Shown here one piece after another: positions 53,217 through 61,740 of a stretch of 64,000 bases of DNA (its first letter is position 1; each line of letters opens with the position of its first letter). The DNA comes from Gimesia maris. GTDB taxonomy: Bacteria; Planctomycetota; Planctomycetia; Planctomycetales; Planctomycetaceae. The position numbers were made by a program, and so were the translations under genes. The stretch covers positions 6,029,001 to 6,093,000 of the forward strand of contig NZ_CP042910.1 of assembly GCF_008298035.1 (NCBI RefSeq), read 5' to 3'. The notes below the pieces were generated by a model. That model worked only from the letters and a program-made list of their open reading frames with translations, searched no databases and was not told where the DNA came from.

Positions 53217-55970
53217 CTACTCAATCAAATCCGCTACCTGCGCGGCGGAGTACTTGAATGCTTTGAAGTCAGGAGCAGGACCTTTATAGCGAACGACGAC
53301 ATCCCCATCAGGGGCAACTTCTCAGACCCTTTTACCCACCGTATCGGTCAGAAGAGTATTGCCATTGGGCAAGCGGCGAGCGCCGCCTTGAAAGGGAGCG
53401 AAGAAGTCCTCGTTTTTCCAGAACCATATTTGCCTGGCTTTAAAGTTTCCAGATTTGCTTAGGACGTAACGTCGATCATCATCAACAGTGGGACGAATCT
53501 CATGGACGTTGCTAATCCCCTTTAACTGTTCCTGGGTAACAGCGGCTGCCGCTCCACCAGTTCCTACCCTCGCTATGCCGCCCAGGCCTGTATTGTTATT
53601 AAAGACCAGGATATTACCGGCTCCAGGAAGCCCTTCGTCAATCCAGTTGGCGTCGTGTTGATTTTGGAAGAGCCGGTCCTTCTCCGTGCCCCTCGCGTAG
53701 GCGGCGGGATTACCGTATCGGAACAGCAGCTCTCCCCCTTTACCCCTTAGACCGCCTGCAGAGCCCGCGGCTTGTTCGATGGTCGTGCTGTGATCGATCA
53801 CCCAGATTTCGTTATAGATAAAGGAGCTAACAACGATCTGATCCATGTCCGGGTGATAGTCGAGCGAATTCAAATGCTGCCGCACAGCGTTCATTGGCGC
53901 ATAGCTTTCAGGGAAGTGGCCGTCGATCTTTTCCGGATGATCGGCGATGACACCGTAGTTGGCCGCTTTGGTATTTTGGTCCTGAATCATGTGGTCAATA
54001 AATCGCCAATACCAGACAATTTCATAGGAACGCTTTTCCAGGTCGGGTTTGATCCCCAGCACTCCATCTGACCAGACCGTTTTCCCTTTGCCGGCCGACC
54101 AACCAGCCGCCGCGGCTTGTTTCGAACTGATTTCTTCGTAGATTAAAATCAGGATATTGCCGTTGGACATAGGCAACATATCGTGGTGAAAGGTAATTTT
54201 GTTCCCGTTGATATCAATATCCCTGGCATTCAATTCCCAGACTGCTTGTCCAGTTGTGTCTGTGATCTGCAGCGTGTCGGTGGCGGCCACTGGCTGCCCC
54301 GCAACATATCTTCTATCCCTGATGCCCATACGCAGCAGGCCACCGGATTTCAGCAGATACGAGGTATGTCCTCCTCCCGTTAAGTCGGTATCCCAGCGAT
54401 GAGCCACCGTTCCCTCAGCATCGAGAAGCATTGCGTAATTAACGACATCGGTGGCAAGTTCATCTGCCTGATGCCAAAACAGGTAACCTTGATACAACTC
54501 GTCAGGCAAAGCCAGATCGATCTTTTTCATAACCGCATCACCGATGGACGCGATTGTTGTAGTTTTTTGTGGCTTTTGAGGCTGTCGAGGACGTGCTTCC
54601 GCGCCTGCTTCTGACACCTGTTTACGAAGTTCACGGGCGACAGTGAGGTAGTAGTTTCTTGCGGTGGCATTGACCATGTTGTGGGCCAGATTTGTCAGAG
54701 CTTCGGCTTTAATCTGCCTGGCTTCGGTATTGTTTTTGTTGATTGCCAGCAGATGGTCGGCAAGCTGTGCGGCCCATTGATTATCATTCTCGGCGAGTGC
54801 ATCTTTGGCCGATTCTAAAAGCCTGTCTTTTCCTCCGGCCAGTTTCGCAACTCGTTCGGCTTCCGCCTTGGGTGGTAAGGGGAACAAATTGGATGCATTG
54901 CCGTCGAACCAGCCAAGATAGTTACTGAAGGTCTGGCGGACGCCCCAGTCGGGATGTCCGTAGAATGGCTGCAAGTATTCACTGCTTGCCAGACGTTCGG
55001 GAAGCTGAACGTACTCGACCAACTCGTCGGGTGTCAGACCTTTGTTAATACCCTCGACCGTCTTGTCGTGAATGAATTGCACGGCGTCGCGGTAATCGGT
55101 CAGAACCTGTTTAACTTCCTCTGCTCCGAGAATCGGATTCGTGTGACCGCCTACCAAGGCAACTGCGTCGTTGTCAGCCATTCTGCCAAGACTTTCCGCC
55201 CACAGTCGGACGCTGCGATTGGGAGTACCGCGAATGGCATACAGATTTGGGAACGATCGATAGAAGCTGTCGCCGGCGAACAGGACTTTACCAGCTGGAT
55301 ACCAGACGGAAATTCCGTCGTTGGTTTCACCGGGCGAAGATGTGAGTACGAGTTCCACGCCGGCGACTTTGATGACCTTTCGATCCCCCTCGAGAAAATG
55401 AGTCGGCGCGGTTCCTTCGTTGGAAGAGAATACTTCCCCGCCTCGTTTGGGATAGCGAACTGGCGCGACGCCGTTATTGATTAGTTGCTCCGGCGGCAAC
55501 TTGAAGCCCGCCTGCCTTGCACCGCGCACATTTTGATACGTCAGTCCGCCTGCCTTCCAGGGCCGGGCTTCACTGCCAAAGTTGATGTGTGCCCAGATTT
55601 GCGGACGCTCAGAACCGAGAAACACGGGTGCTCCGCCGGTATGGTCCCCATGCGAGTGCGTATAGATAATCGCCTTGACCGGCTTATCGGTGATCTCGCG
55701 AAACTTCTTTGCGATCTTACTTGCTGCCTCACCCATCATCCCTGTATCAACGATGATGATGCCATCGTCACCGACAATCATCGAAACGTTGGAAACGCTG
55801 TAACCAACGGCGACGTAGACGTTGTCAGCCACCTGGAGTATCTGTTCCTTGAACTGCTCGCTCTGTTTCGTCAGCTTCTCCGTCGCAGAGTTCTCCTGCG
55901 CGATCGCTTGACTCGTACAGACAATCAAAGTTGCCAGAAAGATGGTGAGAAACTTAGCAGGTTTTGACAT
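53217..55970 (-). CDS. fusion of SdsA1-type alkylsulfatase (metallo-beta-lactamase fold) with arylsulfotransferase; in-frame TGA near the 3' end
   Basis: From ATG 55970 (AAAGGAG seven bases upstream) 882 residues are read to TGA 53322-53324. Signal peptide 1-25. A metallo-beta-lactamase domain (about 45-290) has THSHGDH (104-110), Glu215 (SSPGET), Asp234 (FAGDSFYRSFPNLYAIRGTP) and His276, then the helical alkylsulfatase dimerisation domain (about 300-455). A Pro/Gln/Lys linker (456-472) joins an arylsulfotransferase-type beta-propeller (480-882: WHQADELATDVVNYAMLLD, TFHHDMLPMSNGN, SFIYNEIWVIDHSTT, NGNTLLTDT). After the TGA the frame stays open for 33 family-like codons (EVAPDGDVVVRYKGPAPDF..) to TAG at 53217-53219, so a Trp codon (TGG) was probably mutated to TGA. 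The stated span includes that tail. Confidence 0.85.
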
Positions 55971-56021
55971 TGTCAGCTCCTTTGGTTCACGGACAGCCTG
56001 GCCCGTCGTTTACGTGGAAAG

Positions 56022-56471
56022 TTATCGGTGTTCCATTAAGTTCTTCTGCATCGTTCGCAGAACGTGGAGCGTTGCTTCCAGTTCCGATTTTTTGATACCC
56101 GTTAACGCCGTTTTCCGCAGGTCATCCAGTAGTGGAAGAACATTCTGCAGTCTCTGTTCGCCACGACGAGTCAAACCGATCATCACGATGCGCGCGTCGT
56201 CAGTCGATGCCTTCCGCTCGACAAATTGCTGTTCGACAAGTCGATCCAACTGCCGTTTGACCGTGGTCGGATCACGAATCATCAGTAACGCCAGATCGTT
56301 CATACTCAACGGCTCGCCGGCATCGGACAGAGTGATCAGAGTCTGCGTTTCCTCCGGTGAAAACGGCCAGCCGGCATTTTTCAGGACGGTGGCCATGCCG
56401 GAACGAATCAGGTACGCGACACGACCGATGGCAAACCCGGGCGAGGATTCGGAGTCAAAGTGCATATTCAC
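56022..56471 (-). CDS. MarR-family transcriptional regulator
   Basis: A 149-residue MarR protein: SPEETQTLITLSDAGEPLSMNDLALLMIRDPTTVKRQLDRLVEQQFVERKASTDDARIVMIGLTRRGEQ in outline gives the winged helix with recognition helix and wing. Its start overlaps the DoxX-like gene by 17 bases, and it precedes the sulfatase-sulfotransferase gene by 51 bp. It may control this three-gene operon; a TCAATT/AATTGA inverted repeat sits at the operon start. Confidence 0.9.
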   Translation of the reverse strand: MNMHFDSESSPGFAIGRVAYLIRSGMATVLKNAGWPFSPEETQTLITLSDAGEPLSMNDLALLMIRDPTTVKRQLDRLVEQQFVERKASTDDARIVMIGLTRRGEQRLQNVLPLLDDLRKTALTGIKKSELEATLHVLRTMQKNLMEHR

Positions 56472-56916
56472 CTCCGGCCAATTCGGTAGTCACGGTGCTG
56501 GTCGGCCTGGCGAAGATCGGGCGATACCAGTCAAAGTAGCAGTAGAGAAGGAATGCGCAGGCGGCAAAGTCGGGAAACCCGATGACGAGGTATTTGTGAG
56601 CAAAAAACGTCACATACAACAGGATATTGAAAGCATAGGGCAGCGACATCAGAACTGCGAGAGGCGCGGTCCGCGGGAAAAACATCAGTCCGCCGGCGAC
56701 CGTCTTGAACAAGCCAACCCAAAAAATCAAATAGCCCGTCTTCTGAAGCGCGAGCATGAACTGACCGACGTCATCGGGCGAATCACTGACCGGATAGCCA
56801 TTGATGGCAAACCCCATTGTCATGATCCCTGTGCCAAACAGAAAGAATGCGAAGAGTAGCCGCACCACCAGAGCGAGACGCGGATACCGAACACTGCGTT
56901 GTTTTAATGGTAGCAT
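56455..56916 (-). CDS. DoxX-like four-helix membrane protein
   Basis: A 153-residue membrane protein with four helices: LALVVRLLFAFFLFGTGIMT, QKTGYLIFWVGLFKTVAGGLMF, APLAVLMSLPYAFNILLYVTFF and FPDFAACAFLLYCYFDWYRPIF. The first-helix pattern and the GYLIFWVGLFKTVAG segment match DoxX-type proteins. First gene of an operon with the MarR and sulfatase-sulfotransferase genes. Function unknown. Confidence 0.75.
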   Translation of the reverse strand: MLPLKQRSVRYPRLALVVRLLFAFFLFGTGIMTMGFAINGYPVSDSPDDVGQFMLALQKTGYLIFWVGLFKTVAGGLMFFPRTAPLAVLMSLPYAFNILLYVTFFAHKYLVIGFPDFAACAFLLYCYFDWYRPIFARPTSTVTTELAGGEYAL

Positions 56917-56917
56917 T

Positions 56918-56939
56918 TCAATTGGTCCGTATGAATTGA
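56918..56939 (-). promoter_or_regulatory. inverted repeat at DoxX-MarR-sulfatase operon start
   Basis: TCAATT/AATTGA arms with a 10-base centre directly upstream of the first ATG. It could be the site of the MarR protein encoded in the operon. Confidence 0.35.
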
Positions 56940-57256
56940 ATTGACACGGTTTTTCACCTGAGAGGCAAGCACGCGATGTAAGCGAAACATTACCTGTATA
57001 CTACAGCTATATGGCAGACCGTGAACACCCAAATACGAAAGTCTTGAAAATAATCCTGCAACACCTGGCAACGATTCTGAAATGACCCGGATTCCGACTC
57101 CGATGAAAGCAGGTGTGTCGATTGCCCTTGAGAGCCAAAATAGCAGCCAGGCTCCAAAGTCCGCGTGTCGAACTCGCCGCGGACCTGAAGTTCAGGTCAG
57201 CCCTGAATCACGACGCTTCGGAGAGGCGATCCGCTGTCCTTAGACTGTGTCCAGTC

Positions 57257-57320
57257 ATACTATAGCGCCTCCAGGACCACTTGGACCGAGAATATCAGAT
57301 CGAAACACGCTATAGTTAAA
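57257..57320 (+). repeat. dispersed intergenic repeat, copy C, with 9-bp terminal inverted repeats
   Basis: ACTATAGCG (57259-57267) and CGCTATAGT (57308-57316) form perfect inverted ends. Between them CCTCCAGGACC, GGACCGAGAATATCAGAT blocks match the other two copies in order and spacing. It resembles a REP-like or small non-autonomous hairpin element. Confidence 0.7.
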
Positions 57321-57485
57321 TGTGACGCACTCTAGAATCCCACTGTCAGCTGCACGAGCATCCCACATTCTTTAGCTGTTTGTGAGGTTCCCCAGATGAA
57401 TCCGTTGCGGTTCGGAAGAGCGGTCACTTCCAGAGCTGAGTTGAGCCTCAACCAAATCCCCGATTCATTGATCGACAAAACAAAA

Positions 57486-57517
57486 CCCCCAGCCACAAAA
57501 CAAGTTGTGACTGAGGG
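57486..57517 (-). terminator. intrinsic terminator of tRNA-Asn
   Basis: A 13-bp stem (57486-57498 with 57505-57517, including two G-U pairs) with a six-base loop, followed on the minus strand by a T-rich tract. It is 35 bases past the tRNA 3' end. Confidence 0.7.
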
Positions 57518-57551
57518 TTGTTGGTTCGGATTGTGATCCAATTTTTAAAAG

Positions 57552-57624
57552 CTCCTCGACAAGGACTCGAACCTTGAACCTAGCGGTTAACAGCCGCTCG
57601 CTCTACCGATTGAGCTATCGAGGA
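57552..57624 (-). tRNA. tRNA-Asn (anticodon GTT)
   Basis: Complete cloverleaf: acceptor TCCTCGA/TCGAGGA, D arm GCTC/GAGC, anticodon arm GCGGC-TGTTAAC-CGC region with GTT, T arm CAAGG-TTCGAGT-CCTTG, discriminator G. CCA is not encoded. All stems pair well, in contrast to the tRNA-Asn-like element at 14394. Confidence 0.95.
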
Positions 57625-57779
57625 TTAGTGATGCGATTCAGGACTGCTCCCAACCACATTGTGCGTATAACATATTGTGAGAAATGTATGAAGTCAACCG
57701 ATGTTAAACAGGAACCGCTTGGGTTCTGGCAAAATATTTGAGAAATTTGCCTGCTTGTAAGCATCGTAACTGTTTTGAG

Positions 57780-58223
57780 TCACTCAGCTTCGGAGTCTGG
57801 TGGTTTGGGGGAGACTCCTTTGATCTTTTCGAGAATCACTTTATTACCCTGTTCGTTATACTCGATGAGATTCATGAAAGCTCCCATCAGCATAATTCCC
57901 CTGCCACAGGGCCGCTCCAGGTTTTCGAGCAGTGTCGGATCGGGAACATGACTGCGGTCAAATCCTTCACCTTCATCCTGAATTTCAACGCGAACCCGCT
58001 CATCGCTGATCCAGCAGTTGATCTCGACACTTTTATCAGGAGACATGCGATTACCATGTTTAATCGCATTGACCAATGCTTCTTCGAGCGCCAGGCGCAC
58101 CGAGAAGACATCTTTTTCCGGGTATTCACGTACCTCAAGAGCCTCGACGATTCTGGCCTGGACAGCCTGACCTTCCGAGGTATCACTGGGGATCGTTACT
58201 TCAAAGTGTTCGTCCGATGACAT
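57780..58223 (-). CDS. anti-sigma regulatory factor, RsbW-like serine kinase
   Basis: A 147-residue GHKL ATPase: N box RLALEEALVNAIKHGN, G1 box QDEGEGFD, G2 box GRGIMLMGAFMN. Such proteins phosphorylate a STAS-domain antagonist and bind a sigma factor or another partner. ATG 58223 (MSSDEH) is preferred to the ATG at 58238. The STAS gene lies 191 bp upstream on the same strand, so the pair form a partner-switching module. No sigma factor gene is visible here. Confidence 0.9.
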   Translation of the reverse strand: MSSDEHFEVTIPSDTSEGQAVQARIVEALEVREYPEKDVFSVRLALEEALVNAIKHGNRMSPDKSVEINCWISDERVRVEIQDEGEGFDRSHVPDPTLLENLERPCGRGIMLMGAFMNLIEYNEQGNKVILEKIKGVSPKPPDSEAE

Positions 58224-58414
58224 GAATTTGGCCAGCACACGATTTCTGGTGTTTATCCAGTAACTAATTCAAAGAGCATTCAAACTCACGCTGAGAAGGC
58301 TGCTTTCACAACTTACTTCTCAATTTGAACCTCTCACAATCATTGTTCTCAAAGACTTTTTACTGAGGGATAGTGTCGCAGGCAGGGAATGAATCTGCAA
58401 TTATCAAGCCAAAG

Positions 58415-58771
58415 TTAAAACCCTTCAAGAGCCGCCTCCTGTGTTTCGGCGATGTCAAACAGCTGATTCAGCCTCGTAATGGCAAAAACCTCATAAATAT
58501 CAGGACGAATTGAGCACAGCTTCAATTTACCTTTTGCCTTTTTCACCTTTTTATCCAGCGTAATCAACTTTCCCAGTGCAGCACTGGAAAGGTATTCGAC
58601 GTTGGAAAAGTCAAGAATGATCTTCTTGCGTCCATCTTCATCAACAAGACCAAATAATTGAGTCCCGATGATCTGGATATTCCCTTCATCAAGAATCTTC
58701 TTGTCAATAAATTTTGCAATGGTGACATCTGAAACTTCCTCGATGTCAACACGACGGTGACCAGCTGCCAT
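58415..58771 (-). CDS. STAS-domain anti-sigma factor antagonist, RsbV-like
   Basis: A 118-residue STAS protein: VTIAKFIDKKILDEGNIQ, KKIILDFSNVEYLSSAALGKLITLDKKV and the C-terminal FAITRLNQLFDI. The serine in YLSSAALGKL is at the site phosphorylated by RsbW-type kinases. It probably switches partner with the kinase encoded downstream. Confidence 0.92.
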   Translation of the reverse strand: MAAGHRRVDIEEVSDVTIAKFIDKKILDEGNIQIIGTQLFGLVDEDGRKKIILDFSNVEYLSSAALGKLITLDKKVKKAKGKLKLCSIRPDIYEVFAITRLNQLFDIAETQEAALEGF

Positions 58772-59527
58772 AATTCCAGCCCACCCTCTTCTAAAAAGAT
58801 AAAATCCGACGTAGGCACATGAATTCCCGGTGAATCCATTATCGAAGATCTAACAACGACTGCCTGGCCCGATCGGAATCGATCATAAAACGAATTGAAT
58901 CAAGTATCAAATTATACGTGTTAAGACTAAAAAAGAAATTATCTAAACAGATATTCCCGATAGACTAACATCAATTTGAATGAGGACCACAAGTCCCCGC
59001 TATTGCATGATCATCACGCTTTCTATCCTTGCTGTCAAGCATATTCACCAGATTGTTTGCGGGATTCTAAGGGTCTAAGTGCCATATTCAGCAGACTTTG
59101 TGTAATCTCGCAGGCTCAGAATGTCAAAACCCCCGTTTCTGAAGCGAAAACCGACATTCACCGCAGTTCAACACTTTTCCTGACCGTCCCTCTTCAAACG
59201 GGATTTTGTTAAGACATTCAGACATCCACCTGGATATTGTGTTAATCAAATGAAACAGGGCACCGGCCCAGACGGGCCATCTCCACCTGCGATGATTTCC
59301 TTTTGTCCGCGACGCCTTTCAAATCCGCGCGGAACGAATCCGCCATTACATCTGCAACTGTCATAACCCTGCTAACAGGGCTCCCGTTCGTTGAAACCTC
59401 TCCGCCACCTCATGCCACCATCACACGCACCACTTCGGGCGCGATGTTTGCCTTTTCAGTCTCTATGACCAACTTTATCTCGTCACAAAACCGTGATTGG
59501 GATCTGTCTGTTCAATCGGGGATTGTC
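58772..59527. other. intergenic, no supported gene
   Basis: About 750 bp between divergent genes. Open frames at 58976-59212 and upstream of the ATG at 59528 show no protein-like composition. A promoter for each neighbour must lie here; I cannot point to it with confidence. Confidence 0.5.
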
Positions 59528-60721
59528 ATGCAACGCGACCTTACTTTCTTTACGCTCTTATTGGCTCTTTTTCTGAGTACCCCTGCAATTTCCCTGGCCG
59601 ATGTGGAAATCACCCTGGACTCCGGTAACACGATTCATGCGGACTGCATTCAATGGGGAACCGACTCCACCCTGGTTCTCGAAACCGCGGGGCAACAATC
59701 CAGATCCATTTCTCTGGAAAGAATAGAACGTCTGAAGATCGAGAATTCAGACTATGACCGGGAAACCATCCAACTGGCAGCAGACCAATACTATCAGAGC
59801 CAGCCCGTTCAGTTTGCGTTTCATAAGCATAAAAAATATTACCCTATGCCTGTTCCCGTTTATCAGCGCCCGACGTATGCCCCTGTAGAACCGCTCTCCA
59901 CTGCCTGCGAAACCCATTGCAGCCGGGGAGTCATCCTGGGAGTCCATGCAGACCCGTTAAGCGCCTACCAGCCTCTTTTAAAACAATACTACCCGAATGA
60001 CGTACCCACGCTGGAACGCGGCTATGCACTGGGTCTGATGCGTGCAACTGTCGCACAACAGGCACTGGGATACGGGCCTGTTCCCGGCCTGATCCCTCCT
60101 ATACCGGCTCCTGAACCGCTGCTGGGGAAATTAACTCAAATCAGCGTTCAGGCAACCCCGATCAACACACAGGGAAAAGCAGACTGGAACGCGCTGTCGG
60201 TCCGCCTGCAGGGATTTGACCAACTGGGGAATCCTGCTGCGTTAACGGGAAATGTAAAAATCCAGTTATTCGGTCAGCGGCAAATGCTGTTACCGGTCTG
60301 GGATCAGCGTTTTGCCGCTGTCCCCCAGAATACGATTACGCTGGGACAGTGGACCCGCAATTGTGCTACTACACCTCTGGCGAGAGCGCCCCGTGCAGGA
60401 AATCAGTTTGGCACCGGTCAGGCATCGGATCAGACCTGGATTGTCAAACTCTTTCCTCAAATCCCCGAGCATAACCTGAATATTTATGCGTTGGGAGAAG
60501 TTCAGGTCAGCCTGCTCTCACCCGGCAAGGGAACCTTTGCCGCCTCGACTCCCGCTGTTCCCCTGAAGCATATCTCCCTCAATCGAGATGCTTCGCTGGC
60601 GACGACCGGAACCCGGTTTTTTCCGGGAGAAACAACCTCGGCCGGGATCTCGCGAACAAGTCGGCTCAATCATAATGGCCCTTCAAGGCCAGACAGCCGC
60701 CCGTTCACCGTCCAGCCGTAA
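59528..60721 (+). CDS. secreted protein of unknown function
   Basis: A 397-residue protein. ATG 59528 gives a good signal peptide (FFTLLLALFLSTPAISLA). The upstream in-frame ATG at 59303 adds 75 low-quality residues and is rejected. The mature N-terminus (VEITLDSGNTIHADCIQWGTDSTLVLET..RSISLERIERLKI) resembles a small beta domain seen in other planctomycete secreted proteins. Later parts have proline-rich stretches (PVPGLIPPIPAPEPLLGK) and beta-rich segments. It overlaps the convergent DDAH-like gene by 39 bases at the 3' ends. No function assigned. Confidence 0.65.
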   Translation: MQRDLTFFTLLLALFLSTPAISLADVEITLDSGNTIHADCIQWGTDSTLVLETAGQQSRSISLERIERLKIENSDYDRETIQLAADQYYQSQPVQFAFHKHKKYYPMPVPVYQRPTYAPVEPLSTACETHCSRGVILGVHADPLSAYQPLLKQYYPNDVPTLERGYALGLMRATVAQQALGYGPVPGLIPPIPAPEPLLGKLTQISVQATPINTQGKADWNALSVRLQGFDQLGNPAALTGNVKIQLFGQRQMLLPVWDQRFAAVPQNTITLGQWTRNCATTPLARAPRAGNQFGTGQASDQTWIVKLFPQIPEHNLNIYALGEVQVSLLSPGKGTFAASTPAVPLKHISLNRDASLATTGTRFFPGETTSAGISRTSRLNHNGPSRPDSRPFTVQP

Positions 60722-61510
60722 GGTCAGACACTTGGCGGATCCCCCGGCTTTAATGAATTCATCCAGAGGCGTACTTAAAGTCTGATAACCCCGCTGCTGC
60801 AGATCGGCTTCCAGTTGCGGACACCCCGTATTCATGACGACGGTTTCGCCCAGCACGACCGCATTGCAGGCAAATCGCTGCGCTTCTGCTTTAACCACAG
60901 GAATCAGATGCGGGATGTGCTCCTTTAAAGCGTGTTGCCCATATTCGTCAAAGGCGGGCGGGTAATAAATAGCTTCCGTTTCACTTAGAGGACAGAAACA
61001 GGTATCAAGGTGATAATAAAATTCGTCGACCAGTTGCAGAGGAATCACCCGGCAGTTCATCTCACCGGCAACCCACTGCAGGGCCCGGACGTCACTGCGA
61101 ATCAGATAGCCGGCAAAGAGCGTATCGCCACAGAATAACGCATCGCCGGCACCTTCAAAATAAAAACCTTCGGGCATATCAATGGTTTCAAATCCGGCTG
61201 CTTGAAACCAGTCGCGATCCAGGGGTGTTTCTCCCTGACGCGCTGCGTGGCGAAACAGCGAGAGAAACACGCGATCCTTCCAGATCAAACCCGCATTGGC
61301 AGTGAAGACCAGATCGGGAAGCCCTTTGACCGGCGTCATGAGTTCGATTCGGGCCTCCTGTTTCTGCAACAGTTGATACAGCGCTTCCCATTGCTGCCTT
61401 GCTAAAGCCGGATCACTCTGCTTACTGCGGCTCATCCAGGGATTAATTTCGTATTCAATCCCATAGAAATCAGGAGGACACATCAGAATTGCCGGGGTCT
61501 CATAGATCAA
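60683..61510 (-). CDS. dimethylarginine dimethylaminohydrolase/arginine deiminase-like protein
   Basis: A 275-residue amidinotransferase-fold enzyme. Motifs: PDLVFTANAGLIW, FEGAGDALF (Glu119, Asp123), EFYYHLDTCFCPL (His167) and the catalytic Cys261 in GGSAKCLTLRL. These residues fit hydrolysis of a guanidino group such as dimethylarginine or arginine. Length matches DDAH. The exact substrate is not readable. It is divergent from the pepF-like gene and converges with the secreted protein. Confidence 0.85.
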   Translation of the reverse strand: MIYETPAILMCPPDFYGIEYEINPWMSRSKQSDPALARQQWEALYQLLQKQEARIELMTPVKGLPDLVFTANAGLIWKDRVFLSLFRHAARQGETPLDRDWFQAAGFETIDMPEGFYFEGAGDALFCGDTLFAGYLIRSDVRALQWVAGEMNCRVIPLQLVDEFYYHLDTCFCPLSETEAIYYPPAFDEYGQHALKEHIPHLIPVVKAEAQRFACNAVVLGETVVMNTGCPQLEADLQQRGYQTLSTPLDEFIKAGGSAKCLTLRLDGERAAVWP

Positions 61511-61634
61511 TGTACTGTCTTTCTCAGTCTCAACATGAAGAAAATCTCAGGCGCCGGGAATACTCTTATCAATATTATACCACAGACAGATTCGAAGCGT
61601 GGGAAGTTTTCTTTCCTCCACTTCCAGATTTCAA

Positions 61635-61662
61635 ATCAGTGGCTCTATATCAGTGGCTCTAT
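61635..61662 (+). repeat. tandem 14-bp duplication in pepF promoter region
   Basis: ATCAGTGGCTCTAT occurs twice in direct succession. The second copy ends within a perfect TATAAT (61660-61665), a likely -10 element 76 bases before the pepF-like start. Confidence 0.7.
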
Positions 61663-61740
61663 AATTGACGGAATGACCACTGATCCAATACAGTCAGTAG
61701 AGATGAATCACCTCTCTTTTTCTGAATTGGATTTACCGCT

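Larger units (their letters stand above)
56917..57485. other. intergenic region with repeat copy C, no supported gene
   Basis: It contains the inverted repeat at 56918-56939, a dispersed repeat at 57257-57320, and the terminator of the tRNA. A 24-codon frame beginning at ATG 57010 and a 69-codon frame on minus (57332-57541, running across the terminator) look like chance. Confidence 0.5.

Noticed and set aside
53217..53324. Selenocysteine at the TGA of the fusion gene
   Set aside because: No known selenoprotein family fits and no SECIS-like hairpin was seen; a Trp-to-stop change is simpler.
57010..57084. 24-codon frame MADREHPNTKV..
   Set aside because: No ribosome site and too short to support; likely chance.
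57332..57541. 69-codon minus-strand open frame downstream of tRNA-Asn
   Set aside because: It spans the tRNA terminator hairpin and shows no family features.
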